A stretch of DNA of 60,000 bases, taken from assembly GCF_963678635.1 (NCBI RefSeq), contig NC_087068.1, positions 50,179,724 to 50,239,723 of the forward strand. The letters run 5' to 3'. The first letter of the stretch is position 1, and the number at the start of each line of letters is the position of its first letter. The DNA is from Symsagittifera roscoffensis (lineage: Eukaryota > Xenacoelomorpha > Acoela > Convolutidae). A program made the position numbers and the translations under genes. Below the pieces are notes generated by a model. That model had not been told where the DNA came from. It ran no database searches and saw only the letters and a program-made list of their open reading frames with translations. Shown here one piece after another: positions 45,446-53,853 of this stretch.

Positions 45446-45598
45446 CCTCTGTTATACGAGCTTCTTTGCTATTTTGAAAGTTTGATTATCATGCTTGAAT
45501 CGATTGGTTAAAATTAATATCAGCGAAAAGGTTTCTCGGCGTTTTCAATAAAACAGAATCTCAATTAACGATAATTTAGTTAGTCCGTATAACAGAAA
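45446..45598. mobile_element. 149 bp MITE (same family as 23069), copy 2
   Basis: TCTGTTATACG at 45448 and CGTATAACAGA at 45586-45596 are exact complements and match the termini at 23069-23225. Interior CTTGAATCGATTGGTT and CTCAATTAACGATAATT align with that copy. Confidence 0.75.
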
Positions 45599-45702
45599 AG
45601 ACTCCACCTCAATCGGGCTTTGAAATGATATCAATCTTGACATCCGAGTTGTTCTTGAGATGATTAAGTTTGGGGGATAATTACAAGTTAACCCATACTT
45701 AC

Positions 45703-45780
45703 CTTAAATCTCACTTTGTGAAACCGGTCGACTAATAACTTGCGTCCAAGTATTTGTAAATTAGATGAATATTCATTTTG
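45703..45780 (-). CDS. Candidate exon with consensus donor, unknown product
   Basis: On the minus strand TTTAAG|GTAAGT at 45702 is a near-perfect donor. The only frame open into it runs back at least to 45780 (SSNLQILGRKLLVDRFHKVR). Its 5' limit is unclear. The phase (0) does not match the visible acceptors of 44918-45106, so another exon would be needed if they are one gene. Confidence 0.35.
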
Positions 45781-46715
45781 AAAGAAAAAAACAAAACTTA
45801 CTCGAGTAAAGTTTTACTTGAAAACATTAACATTTTTCAGAGCTTCAAAAATATTTTCGACCAGTATTTGCAAACACTACAATCAAAAAAATAAATTTTT
45901 ATTGAAAATGAGAAATCGGATCAACCGTACAATTTCGCTCCCAAATCGATTAAGGGGAGAACGATTTTCTTAAGCTAACTTTGAGTAAAGCCTAAATTTG
46001 TTCTAAATTAACCGTAATACCAAAAAAATTGACTAAATCAAAAATTTGGGTAATTAATAACATACGAATGCAATCCCACAAAAAGAAAGGAAAAATAATA
46101 TTTTCGGATGTTTGTTTTGTAATTTCTAAGTTCTAAATAACATTTTGACTGATAAATTCAGTGTCGGCTCAAGTAGTTTTAAGGACTTGGGAAACCTTTT
46201 CGCTTTCACCGTAAAATCTTTTTAAAACCCTATTCGATCTATGATTGACAATTGAAAAAAATATATTTTTGATTTTGAACTTTTTACAAAAAGAGATATA
46301 AGTTAAAGATAAGAAATATGCCCCATATTTGATTCCAAATCTTCTTGGAAACCCATGCAAGTGACAGTAATCGTAGAAAAGTAAAATTTTGGAAATTGAG
46401 TAAGTGTTCTCAATGAAACATTTATAGAAAAAATTTAGAGGTTGCTTTTGCGTTTTTTTTTTGCAGATTTCTGCCGACTTAATGGTGTGCACGCACACTC
46501 GCTTGGTAAATCTATGGTTTTCAGCTTTCGTTGGAGAATTGGTCTGGGTTGAAAAACACAACCTTCGCGAAAATTTTCTGTTTTTCTTCAACAGTCGGAA
46601 CACATAAATCAGTTTTTTTTAAAGCTTGAGTCTATATACTGATTTTTTAACAAACAGTTTAATGAATGATTGGTGTAAAATTTAAAATTATTCTTTTTAA
46701 ATCTTTAATGATCAG

Positions 46716-46768
46716 ACAAAGTCAAAGTAACAAAAGAGGCCACGAGATTCTACAACCAAAATTTCAAT
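46716..46768 (+). CDS. Candidate internal exon, joined to 46911-46991
   Basis: TTTTTAAATCTTTAATGATCAG acceptor-like sequence, 53 nt, then AAT|GTAAGT. In the frame ending in phase 0 it reads KVKVTKEATRFYNQNFN. An ATG at 46708 gives a different frame and would make this a first exon, so the start is unsettled. Confidence 0.33.
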
Positions 46769-46910
46769 GTAAGTTTTTCTACCCACGTAGAGTACAATAC
46801 CTTTTTCTATAACTCACTCCATTTAAACTCACTCCATTTACTTCGAAAGTAAGATTTAAAATGCAGATAATTTTTGAGATTTTTGCAATTATTTTGCAGG
46901 TTTTTTATAG

Positions 46911-46991
46911 AACGTCCTTAGGTTTGTGATCCGGAACCAATCATCAGAAAAAACCATGCCTCTTAAAATCGATTTTTTTTTTCATTCATAG
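46911..46991 (+). CDS. Candidate terminal exon, follows 46716-46768
   Basis: Acceptor GCAGGTTTTTTATAG, then 26 codons in phase 0 to TAG (VLRFVIRNQSSEKTMPLK). The phase agrees with the GTAAGT donor 142 bases upstream. No domain recognised. Confidence 0.33.
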   Translation, partial: NVLRFVIRNQSSEKTMPLKIDFFFHS

Positions 46992-47109
46992 AAAAATACC
47001 TTACTAGGGAAGTTTAAAATTGAAACGAACTTTCACTCAATCGAGTTGTCGATTATGAAACTAAAGCCTTCTCAGCCAAGAACCAACTCATATAAGATTA
47101 CTCATATCC

Positions 47110-47540
47110 AGGCTAAAATACTGGAAATTCTGACTGCCCTTCAATTGGTCTCGAATACTTTTTTCTAAAGTTTAGGCTCATGAAATAAAATTTAAGGTGT
47201 TAAAATTTTGGTCGTATATGAAACTAATAAGACTGACTTTTTGCTTGGATTATTTTGGAGCGACTTCGTAAGGAGTACTAATTCGCCACGCGTAAATGAT
47301 TTGCATTAGATTTTCATCATCAAAATATTAAGCGAGCAGCAGTTTATTCAGACTCGTACTCGTTTCGAATAACCCCTGCAGTCAGGTTAGTATAGTGTTT
47401 AGCGCACCGCGGTTGGTTTCACATAACTCGAGGGATCAAACTCTCAAGTGAGTTCACTTACTCTTTAAAAAATTTGTCCGAAGAAAAATACCACCCCAAG
47501 CATAAATATTCTTCCCTTTTTTTAAAAGTCGGGACAAGAG
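47110..47540 (-). repeat. R1 copy split by unrelated sequence
   Basis: One end (TTCTGACTGCCCTTCAATTG, 47133) and the other (AAATTTGTCCGAAG to AAAAGTCGGGACAAG, 47467-47536) are inverted R1 ends. Some 300 bp between them, including the tRNA-like stretch below, have no R1 match. Confidence 0.5.
47381..47455 (+). repeat. tRNA-like sequence (SINE head or tRNA pseudogene)
   Basis: GTTAGTATAGTGTTTAGCGC (47386-47405) is a near-perfect tRNA A-box/D-arm. GGGATCAAACTC (47432-47443) is a degraded B-box (consensus GGTTCGANTCC) about 50 bases on, normal tRNA spacing. The acceptor and T stems do not pair well, so it is not a functional tRNA. Confidence 0.5.
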
Positions 47541-48041
47541 TTAAAACTTTTCACTGACCTAAACAAAAAGTAATGTTTTGCATCATAGCTCGAAGAATTG
47601 ATAAAATTACCTCTTACTAAAACTTTTAATCTTTAAGCATTCTCTACGGAGATAGAGCTCAGTCTTTCAGTGTCTAAAACAATTCCTATTATTTTCGAAC
47701 ATGTTTTTTTTTACTGACGGCATGTCCTTCGTGTTAATGTTCAGCAATCAACAAATCTAATACCAACTGAAAAAATTAAATGACGTACGCTAAAACGGTA
47801 AAAAAAATTGAATCTTGAACATGTGTGTTTGAAATCTCTGATCAAAATCTACTTCAGACACTAAAGAACAATCGAAACGATCAAAAGTTTTTTTGAATCG
47901 ATTCGATCTTTGAATAATTCGAAATAAACGATACTAATTCGATATGAAAAATCTGTTCATGCATTGGGAAACTCGCTTGTTATTTAAACGCTATGGCAAT
48001 TCTATGCATGAAAGTAAAAATTCAAACTTCTATGCTGTGAA

Positions 48042-48300
48042 CAGTGGCGGATCTAGGATTTGTCGAGGGGGGGATTTTAAAAAAAATCTAAAATTTCGTA
48101 TGACCATTTTTGTAGATCGACCAAATTGATTTCGAGCTCTCCCAGAGCACTAAAAAGTCCCTGTTTTGGCCAAATTTACTGCGCCCAAGGCAAAATTTTG
48201 AAAAACAAGTCAAAAATAACGTTTTTAGGCCCTTTTTGGAAAACTTAAAACAGAAAAATTGCATTTTCTTGGGGCGCGCTCTCCCCTGATAAAAAATCCG
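48042..48300 (+). mobile_element. hAT-like nonautonomous element
   Basis: Starts CAGTGGCGGATCTAGGATTT with a GAGGGGGGGATT block, typical of hAT-type short elements. It runs to a GGGGCGCGCTCTCCCC block near 48290 matching 51495. The frame of 61 codons beginning at 47944 reads into it. Confidence 0.55.
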
Positions 48301-48804
48301 CAGATTGCAAACAGAACAATTTATAATAAAAAATCCTAATAAAAAATCCCCAGTTTCCAAACAGAACAATTTACATCAATGTCAATGTCTGCAACTGAGT
48401 TTTAAACAACACATCCATCACGCACTTGAAACTTCATAATTAAATTGGATTTTACTTGTCTGTTTATGTAATTGATTTCAAAACTCAGCTACATATTATT
48501 TTTTTGTGAAATATTGTTAATGAAAGTAGGTTGTTGAATCGCAGCAGATATTTTATCCCAGCCGTACTCTAGTTTCCTAATTTTTTATTTGTTTCCTAAC
48601 ACAATATCGTAAAACACGGCTTTTATTTGTCTATATTTGCAAAATATTGCAATTAGTTGGTCATAAAGAACTATTTATTGTTTATTTGCTCAAAAAATTA
48701 CTTCTGTTGAACAACCAAAAAGTCAATTTCATTTAGAACATTTGATTTTTAATAACCTAAATCTGAACTGATTTGCATTGATTACAATAACACTTTTGTT
48801 ACAG

Positions 48805-48885
48805 AAGTTCTTGATCTTGATCGTTTTTACCAACAAACTTAGCGCAATTTTTCACTCAGTTTGGAACAAAGTTTTCTTTTGTTAA
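48805..48885 (+). CDS. Candidate terminal exon, frame uncertain
   Basis: Strong acceptor (ATAACACTTTTGTTACAG) with two readings. One is 26 hydrophobic codons to TAA (FLILIVFTNKLSAIF); the other is short (VLDLDRFYQQT) ending at TAG 48840. The signal is good but the coding evidence weak. Confidence 0.25.
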   Translation, partial: KFLILIVFTNKLSAIFHSVWNKVFFC

Positions 48886-49184
48886 TAGCTGAAGTGGTAA
48901 ATGCAGATACCTTTTGACCTGTCGGCTGGAGTTTTATTTTTGTAAAAATTGAACACTGTTTACCTACTTTATAGAAATTGATCTTTCCTTTTGTTTGGAA
49001 ATTTTTCAACTATGTTGTTACTCGCAGCAACGTTATTAAGGGCGTTATTATAAAGAACGAGAGTTTTTTTAGTAACCTAGAAATTTTTAAACCTTGATTG
49101 TTCGAAGAAAATGACTAATTGTGCCAGGATGATGAAATTTTTAAACATCATCAACAAAAGCTTTTGATTTTAAAATTTAATAGA

Positions 49185-49880
49185 TACTTCACCTGTGATC
49201 ATTTTTCGTAAAGTTACCCGGGGTATGCAAATTGCTAGCATCAAGTTAACTGCTGTTTGTGAAATGCTCAGTTCTGATTGGCTGAAAATTCCCACTTAGA
49301 GCCAAATCAGCATCCCCAAACCTGTACAGGGAGCACGATGTCAACTTGGTCCATTCGCTACTTTTACCAATTTGGGTTAATTAACGCACGATGGTTGCGT
49401 TCTCATAACACGCGTAAGCACCAAGTTAATGCGTTCCAAAATGAATTGACCCCAGCAGTTTAGTATTTTTAGAACATAACGAGATGTTAAACACATCATT
49501 TGTATTTTACATAGTGTGTGGGGGGATAAAAGGTAGGAAAAAAATTAAAGAAAAGTCTGCGTTTTGTTTACAATTATTTCGTCAACTATTCAACCAAAAA
49601 AACTTTTATTTGGCTTCAAAAGGCAGATGGAACATTCAGGGCTTTGCCATGCTGCTTCTCACATTTTTTTTAAAGCTATGGGGTTAAAAGATTGCCATTT
49701 TGGTCAATTTGGGACAAATAAAGCGCAATATATTTCGTGCTTTTAAAACATAAGAGAAGAAATAGTACGGCTTAGAAATCGTTGCAAATTGAACTGAGGC
49801 ACGCTGTTTGATCTATTTAAATAATTTTCGGTTGAGTCGAACAAGTCAGGACTTTGCACTGATACGAGCAGTATCTGGGG
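49185..49880 (+). repeat. R1 copy interrupted by a MITE
   Basis: R1 blocks CACCTGTGATCATTTTTCGT, GCAAATTGCTA, TTTACCAATTTGGG, ACGCACGAT, GGCAGATGGAACATTCAGGG and CACTGATACGAGCAG appear in order. The block ATTGCTA|TTTTGGCC of other copies is split by the insertion at 49238-49352. A second partial R1 tract follows from 49690. Confidence 0.65.
49238..49352. mobile_element. GTTAAC-family MITE nested in R1, with target duplication
   Basis: 115 bp with ends GCATCAAGTTAAC and GTCAACTTGGTCC (inverted). ATTGCTA on the left (49231-49237) and ATTCGCTA on the right (49353-49360) flank it. In other R1 copies this site is a single ATTGCTA. So the target duplication is about 7-8 bp. Confidence 0.75.
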
Positions 49881-50037
49881 CCTTTTGCAAATCATTTTCG
49901 CATCCTAATCTATAGAACAGCTTTCGCCTCCTTCTATTATGATGAAAGCTTACGCACGTAACATTCAAGCGTGGCTCACTTTCACGCACTCAAAGTCACT
50001 CCAGAGACTTAAGTGGGTTAGGCCAACTCAATTCATT

Positions 50038-50165
50038 TACAATGCTGATTTAAATTAATGACAAAAAAGAAAAAAATTTGAAAATTAAAACACGTTTTTC
50101 TCAAATTGGGTTAGTTTTAGACACTAGTTTATACCACGCATCTTATGCAGCTCAATAAATATTAA
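50038..50165 (+). mobile_element. Lone arm of the Tc1-like foldback
   Basis: ATGCTGATTTAAATTA, AAAACACGTTTTTCTCAAAT, TTGGGTTAGTTTTAGACA and GCAGCTCAATAAA follow the left arm of 38654-39384 with divergence and small deletions. Confidence 0.6.
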
Positions 50166-50230
50166 GAAAAAGTTAATTGTTTCAGTTTGTGTCATTGGTA
50201 TTTGTATCCTAGATTTGGAGTTGCATTACA

Positions 50231-50300
50231 AACAGGGGAGGATCTAAAATTTTCTCGAGGGGAGCGAATTTAAAAAAAAACCTCGAAGACCATTTTAAAA
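50231..50300 (+). mobile_element. hAT-like left end, fragment
   Basis: CAGGGGAGGATCTAAAATTT followed by CTCGAGGGGAGCGAATTT, a diverged form of the end at 48042. Confidence 0.45.
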
Positions 50301-50890
50301 ATTTAAAAAAAAATTAATTATTTTGCGTCAATTTTTTGAGATCAAACCCTAGTTTTAGCGTAACTTTTGATCGAGTAAAAAACCGTAAACGATCGTTTTT
50401 AAGGGTAGTATTATTTGGGTCTGAATTTTGCAAAAAATTTACTTTATATTAACTTTGGTTAACTTTAAAAAAATTTTTTTTTGTCTGAAATCAACCCAAC
50501 TATAGAGAAACGCGTTTTCTATTTCAAATTTTACTCAATTTAGGTGAATAAACTGAATCAACTTCGTATATTAATTGAAATAAATTAACCCATTTTTTTC
50601 TTGGTGTGATTTTGAAAGCACGATAATTTGTCACGATTAAATATAACGCACGTAGGTTTTTTTTATTATAGAGAGGCGGAAAAATTACTACAAGTATATT
50701 AACATTTAAGCATTTTTCAAACCCCCACAAAAGTAATAGGAATAATTTTAGATAAAGTATCTTTTTGAAATTGAACTTCACATGTATGCTCCGTTATCTT
50801 CTTTGAAAATCGGATCACTAATGGCTCAAGTCTGCTCTTTGTTTATTCGATTGTCAACCAAATAAAATCTAAAGATGATGAAAAAAATGG

Positions 50891-51609
50891 CAGGGGCGGA
50901 TTAAAGGGGGACTGACTCACTCATCAACCAAAAAACTCTCCCTTTGGCTTTGTTTCATGAAATCTATTAATGCCCGAGAAACCGTAAAGCTTTTCTAAAA
51001 GCGCCTTTGGCGCCCATGTTGGTCCACACGCAATTTTTAGTCCATATTTTGCAGCGCACAAAACTATGTGGTGCAAAAAATTTCATCAATATAGGGTTTT
51101 TATAGTGTTCTCGGAGCGAGTCAAACATTTTTTTTTTGAATTTTGAAAATCTGACCCTTCCGAGAAATTTCTGGATGCGCACCTGTTCAGAAAAAATCTT
51201 TCAAAATTGATAGAAAGTAAAAACTATAGCTGTATGGAAAGCAAAACTAAAAAAGACCAGATTCGATGTTTTGACATTTTTTTCCCAAAAACCTTTTGAA
51301 ATAAAGTTCAGAAATCTAAGAAAAATTTTGAAATATGTTTTATGCCATTCATAATCAAAAAGTTTAAAGAGCAATTTTCCTTCAAAATATACTTTTTTGT
51401 TGCTTCTATTGTATGAGAAATTTTTGAAAAAACAGGCCAAAACATGCGTTTTTAGGCACTTTTGAAATGTTGAGCAAAAACTGCATTTTTGCGGCGCGCG
51501 CTCCCCTCTCAATGTTATATTTTGGCGCACAAGGCCCCTTTAGAAAAATATGAACGTCAGCCAGCCAAAAATGGACGATAATGCAAAGGGGGCCCCAAAT
51601 CCGCTAGTG
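50891..51609. mobile_element. Cluster of hAT-like elements
   Basis: CAGGGGCGGATTAAAGGGGG at 50891; an inverted end CTGGATGCGCACCTG near 51171-51185; and a last inverted end AAATCCGCTAGTG at 51597-51609. GCGGCGCGCGCTCCCCTCTC at 51491 matches 48275-48295. Probably two adjacent or nested elements. No transposase. Confidence 0.5.
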
Positions 51610-51875
51610 ATTACAAGCATTTTTTTATCAACCCGGGTGTAAAACTTGCTCGGATCTATAAAAAAACGCTTTACTTTTCAATAAATTTTTTCGAGTCCTC
51701 TTAAGTTAACTTTTTGATTTTTCCCGCATACAAGATTATTTCCACATAATTTGTGAACTTTGGAACCTGATCTAGACTACATTTTATGATTGGATAATTT
51801 AGATATTTTACCAATGTAAAGTATTTAATATTAACCAATCATGATCCATCTAACTAACAACCCACTTATTTGTAA

Positions 51876-51903
51876 GTGCTGAAGTTACTTGTAATTTCAG
51901 CAC
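51876..51903. repeat. Hairpin at the presumed LTR start
   Basis: GTGCTGAAGTTAC and GTAATTTCAGCAC are complementary over 13 bp with one G-T pair, separated by TT. Lies 5 bases inside the presumed LTR terminus. Role unknown. Confidence 0.7.
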
Positions 51904-52219
51904 CAGAGAGATTTGAATTTAACTTAGAAATTAGTTGGACTCTCCCGAGCACTTCAGCAGCCGCAATAAACCAGTATACCCTAGATCTATTGAGCCTAGC
52001 AGAGACTAGTTAAACAACCTGAGACTAGATAGTATAAGAGTAAGATTAGGATCGGTATTAGACTAAGAAGTTGCACGAATCTATCCGGCCGAAAATAAGA
52101 TAGCGTGACGAGCAGACGGTGTACCCTATCCGAAATTACTCTATGAGTTAACCATATGAGACCTTAATAGCTTAGAATTAACCAAAATAGATTAGAAATT
52201 AGACAAAAACATTTACAAA

Positions 52220-52453
52220 ATGTTATACGACAATAATTTAATCGAAATGTCTCTACGACTCAATAGATCAGAGCCAATATTCCGAACCATAACAGAACTA
52301 CCCGGAATTGGAAGAAGACCTCGAACCAGAGACGACATACGACAAAGTAGAAATTTGCCATATAGCTATATGATAGTTAGGCAAAAACCAGAACAAACTT
52401 TTATATTTAGAATACTACTAGCAATGAATTTAGATTTTCATTTGCAAACATAA
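52220..52453 (+). CDS. Small ORF in the LTR or leader of the retrotransposon
   Basis: 77 codons from ATG, basic (GIGRRPRTRDDIRQSR). It lies before the AATAAA signals, so probably within the LTR. No similarity to a known accessory protein can be claimed; it may be fortuitous, although this strand is otherwise open only in the true ORFs. Confidence 0.3.
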   Translation: MLYDNNLIEMSLRLNRSEPIFRTITELPGIGRRPRTRDDIRQSRNLPYSYMIVRQKPEQTFIFRILLAMNLDFHLQT

Positions 52454-52783
52454 AACCTTGAAGTTAATCTTCAAAATCATTTCAGGCGCTAAACAAAATT
52501 ATTGATATACAATAGCGATTGATAAAAAGATCTAAGATCGTTTTCCTAAAACTCTGCAGTAATATACAAAACATGTTTGAAAAATATTTATTGAAAAATA
52601 AAAATAAAAATTAGTAGCATGACAATAAATGGTTAGTAATCATAAATCATCCTGTTGTTCCAGCTCCATCATCTAAAACATAACAGCAATCATAAACCCA
52701 CTAATATCATCAAAACACTAAATCTTTCCTTTACACACATTTAAAATTTTATTAAAACTTAAATTCACTTAATTTTAAAACCA

Positions 52784-52868
52784 GATCATCAAGGCTTATC
52801 CTTGGATCTTAAATCATTTTCTACTTAATTAAATTTCAAATTTGATCATCAAGGCTTATCCTTGGATC
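52784..52868 (+). repeat. Duplicated stem-loop in the leader
   Basis: GATCATCAAGGCTTATCCTTGGATC occurs at 52784-52808 and 52844-52868, 60 bases apart. Each can pair GATC with GATC and CAAGG with CCTTG, leaving a two-base bulge and a CTTAT loop. Between the presumed LTR and Gag, a packaging or dimerisation role is a natural guess, not shown. Confidence 0.75.
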
Positions 52869-53385
52869 AAACAGAACAACTTTGTTCTCCCCCACCCACT
52901 TAATTAGTGTCTAACGACCTCAAACGTCGATTCACAACCCAACCCTTTCTAAAGACCTAAGACTAATAGAAATTTTTAAACAAAACTAATCATTCAAATT
53001 AGGATAAACAGTGAAGAACTTCGGTTATTCATCCTTCACTTGACCCCCCTTCTTACCAGACCCAGGATAAATCTTAGACTTAGTAAGTTTAAAATAGTAT
53101 CTAACGAACTACTCGCGTTCTAATTATACCTGAACCTTGTGGATCGATTTACTATTCTCCAACCCTCGAACACAATCACTACCCCTAAGTAAGATTAAGT
53201 AAGTTAACACCTTAACTTATACTAGCCACGAGAAAGTAAAAAATCATTCTTCGGAATCGATATACTTTTCTCTCCAACCCTGAACAAACAGACCCAGGTT
53301 AAGCTAACCAAAAAATCGTAAGAACTAACAGTTTAAGAAAATAGAAACCATTTAACAACCTTTTGCATCCGTCATCCTAAACCTT

Positions 53386-53853
53386 ATGTCATTTAAAAAC
53401 CTAGGAAATAAACAAACAATCGTTTTACACAATTGTGAAATAGATAACAAAAAATACGACCTTGTAATCACACCTCATACACAAACAGTTGGATACATTC
53501 GAACAAAACGACAAACACTAAAAAGAAAAATAATAACGAAACAAAGACAAATAACACGAAAAAGATTTTCAAAAAATCGAAACGCATTTTCAGAATCAGA
53601 AACCAACAGTTTAGACGAACTTTACAAACTAAAAGAATCAATAGATAAAAATTGCCCACTTCACGATCAATTATATTTTTCTGACTCAGAAACAACTTCA
53701 AATTCATCAAAAAGAGGAAAAAGAAGAATAAAAAAGCAGTATAAACACAAACCAGTACATTTATACAATTGGAATCAACCAATTCGACACATTAATAATT
53801 ACATATTAACAGTCATCGAACGAAAAAATGAGCTCAACGCACACCCCAGGTGA
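53386..53853 (+). CDS. Upstream basic ORF overlapping the gag start
   Basis: 155 codons from ATG, overlapping the gag ATG by 26 bases in another frame. The middle is strongly basic (KRQTLKRKIITKQRQITRKR), with an acidic serine-rich part (SDSETTSNSSKRG) and another basic run. This arginine/lysine-rich layout suggests a nucleic-acid binding or nuclear accessory protein. It could also be the displaced N-terminus of Gag after a frame change, though Gag is already long. Codon use (A-rich) matches Gag. Confidence 0.6.
   Translation: MSFKNLGNKQTIVLHNCEIDNKKYDLVITPHTQTVGYIRTKRQTLKRKIITKQRQITRKRFSKNRNAFSESETNSLDELYKLKESIDKNCPLHDQLYFSDSETTSNSSKRGKRRIKKQYKHKPVHLYNWNQPIRHINNYILTVIERKNELNAHPR

Larger units (their letters stand above)
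51871..52690 (+). repeat. Presumed 5' LTR
   Basis: Begins TGTAAGTGCTG. Contains a TATA-like TATAAG at 52033 and AATAAA signals at 52597 and 52624, as expected of U3 to R. The right limit is uncertain: no convincing tRNA primer site (TGG plus tRNA 3' end) was found, and the second LTR needed for comparison is outside the window. Confidence 0.4.

Noticed and set aside
46169-46603. 144-codon minus-strand open frame
   Set aside because: It begins with GTG inside an R1-like TTCCGACTG end and contains no ATG; composition is K/R/F/N-rich as expected by chance in AT-rich DNA.
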